From: Treponema sp.
Lineage (GTDB): Bacteria > Spirochaetota > Spirochaetia > Treponematales > Breznakiellaceae
Reading direction: 5' to 3'
Assembly (NCBI GenBank): GCA_009784995.1
Contig: WQXE01000086.1
Location: 1 to 7,745, forward strand
Length of the DNA: 7,745 nucleotides
Shown here: positions 7,099 through 7,745 of the stretch, one piece after another
Layout of the letters: the number at the start of each line of letters is the position of its first letter
Position numbering within the stretch: the first letter of the stretch is position 1
The notes under the pieces: model-generated
Databases searched by the model: none
What the model saw: the letters and a program-made list of their open reading frames with translations, nothing else
What the model was told of the DNA's origin: nothing
Position numbers and translations under genes: made by a program

Positions 7099-7107
7099 AT
7101 TATACCA
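7099..7107 (-). promoter_or_regulatory. Extended -10 promoter directly upstream of galE
   Basis: The minus strand reads TGG TATAAT, a perfect extended -10. Only six bases (TCATAT) separate it from the galE ATG at 7092, so transcription should begin at or next to the start codon, giving a leaderless mRNA. The -35 region at 17-base spacing is AT-rich and weak. No second promoter was recognised in the 65-base gap. Confidence 0.6.
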
Positions 7108-7157
7108 GGAATAATTTAAAAATAGAAGGATGTTGATTTGGTGTTAATACTTAGCCG

Positions 7158-7745
7158 TTACGCCGTTAAGACAGACAGAGGTACAACATTTACGCCGTCT
7201 TTCCTGCGGCATGCCGCGCCATTGGCAGTAATTATATTTAAAGCGGCAGGTGGTCCCATTTTTTTCTGATCAATTTTTTTCGCAAAAGCAAGCAGATTTT
7301 TCGCGGCTTCATCTTGTGCGCTAAAACCCATTTTTATTTCAAACGCCGCCCATGTTCTATCAGGATATTCAATTATAGCGTCTATTTCCATGCCACGGGA
7401 ATCACGATAATGATAAACTTTTCCGTCATTAACCTCCGCGTAAATTCTTAAGTCGCGGATAACAAGAGATTCAAATAACATTCCAAAAAAACTTAAATCT
7501 GATTTTATCTTTCCCGGCGAAAGCCCTAATGCTCCAACAGCCAAAGAAGGATCTGTAAAATGATGTTTTGGCGCTTTGCGTAAAGTGTCGGCAGATCGTA
7601 TATGGGTATTCCATGCAGGCAACGGTTCTATTATCATTAGACGTTCAAGAGCTTCAAGATATTCGGCAATTGTTTCCTGATCAGATGAAGTATCTTGAGC
7701 AATTGAAGATATTGATGCTTCTGTCGAAATATTTCTTGCAAGTGA
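7158..7745 (-). CDS. AAA ATPase / DUF4143 family protein, C-terminal part (N-terminus beyond window)
   Basis: 195 codons are visible. The frame stays open to the right edge, so the Met at 7637 is internal and the gene begins outside the window. Residues 1-36 contain SLARNISTEASISSIAQ and TIAEYLEALERL, matching the winged-helix-like region that follows the AAA ATPase core in this family. KAPKHHFTDPSLA at about 57-69 is the family's K.YF.D.GL motif. FESLVIRDLR at about 91-100 fits the GxxFExxV..EL segment. RGMEIDAIIEY followed by AAFEIKMG (D122, E136, K138) is the D...ExK pattern of a PD-(D/E)XK nuclease-like fold. The ATPase domain with Walker motifs would lie outside. These proteins are common in genomes of anaerobes and gut bacteria, often in several copies. 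Their role is unclear, and a defence or toxin-like function has been suggested only by inference. No terminator is obvious before the galE promoter. Confidence 0.85.
   Translation of the reverse strand, partial: SLARNISTEASISSIAQDTSSDQETIAEYLEALERLMIIEPLPAWNTHIRSADTLRKAPKHHFTDPSLAVGALGLSPGKIKSDLSFFGMLFESLVIRDLRIYAEVNDGKVYHYRDSRGMEIDAIIEYPDRTWAAFEIKMGFSAQDEAAKNLLAFAKKIDQKKMGPPAALNIITANGAACRRKDGVNVVPLSVLTA

Noticed and set aside
7093..7157. Terminator after the DUF4143 gene
   Set aside because: No convincing GC-rich stem followed by a T run is visible on the minus strand in this gap.
7144..7170. Short tandem repeat around GCCGTTA
   Set aside because: Two copies of a seven-base word at the end of a coding region are not enough to call a repeat element or attachment site.
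7158..7637. A complete 159-residue gene starting at the Met at 7637
   Set aside because: The frame stays open to the window edge and the upstream residues match the DUF4143-family linker, so that Met is internal.

Overview
The window is AT-rich, and every supported gene lies on the minus strand, so it reads right to left. It holds seven genes. Five are complete or nearly so, and two are cut by the window edges. The gene set (a CheW-CheW-CheB-CheR cluster, a DinG-type Fe-S helicase, an M20 metallopeptidase, GalE and a DUF4143 ATPase) suggests a motile, host- or sediment-associated bacterium. A treponeme-like spirochaete is my best guess, made from gene content and composition only and not proven by any marker gene.

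Right edge to 7158: the C-terminal part of an AAA ATPase/DUF4143 protein. Positions 7093-7157 are a short gap carrying an extended -10 promoter for the next unit. Positions 7092 to about 2698: a probable operon of galE, an M20-family peptidase and a DinG-type helicase. galE and the peptidase gene share one base (TAATG). The helicase gene follows about 30-100 bases later, depending on its start. None of these three genes has a canonical Shine-Dalgarno sequence at its start. The galE promoter sits so close to its ATG that a leaderless mRNA is predicted. The helicase reading frame continues upstream of its first canonical start codon (TTG) into family-like sequence that contains no ATG, GTG or TTG.

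Positions 2697 to 1: a tightly packed chemotaxis adaptation operon, with a second extended -10 promoter directly after the helicase stop codon. It encodes a recognisable CheW, a second strongly diverged CheW-like protein, the methylesterase CheB and the methyltransferase CheR. The junctions are TAATG, ATGA and TAA-N2-TTG, and each start has a purine-rich ribosome binding site, so translation is probably coupled. CheB and CheR would set the methylation level of chemoreceptors, and the CheW proteins would link receptors to a CheA kinase encoded elsewhere. CheR runs off the left edge and lacks its last part.

No RNA genes, CRISPR arrays, insertion sequences or long repeats were seen. Most of the window is conventional. 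The points worth a second look are the diverged CheW, the altered SAM-binding motif of CheR, the missing helicase start codon and the predicted leaderless galE transcript.
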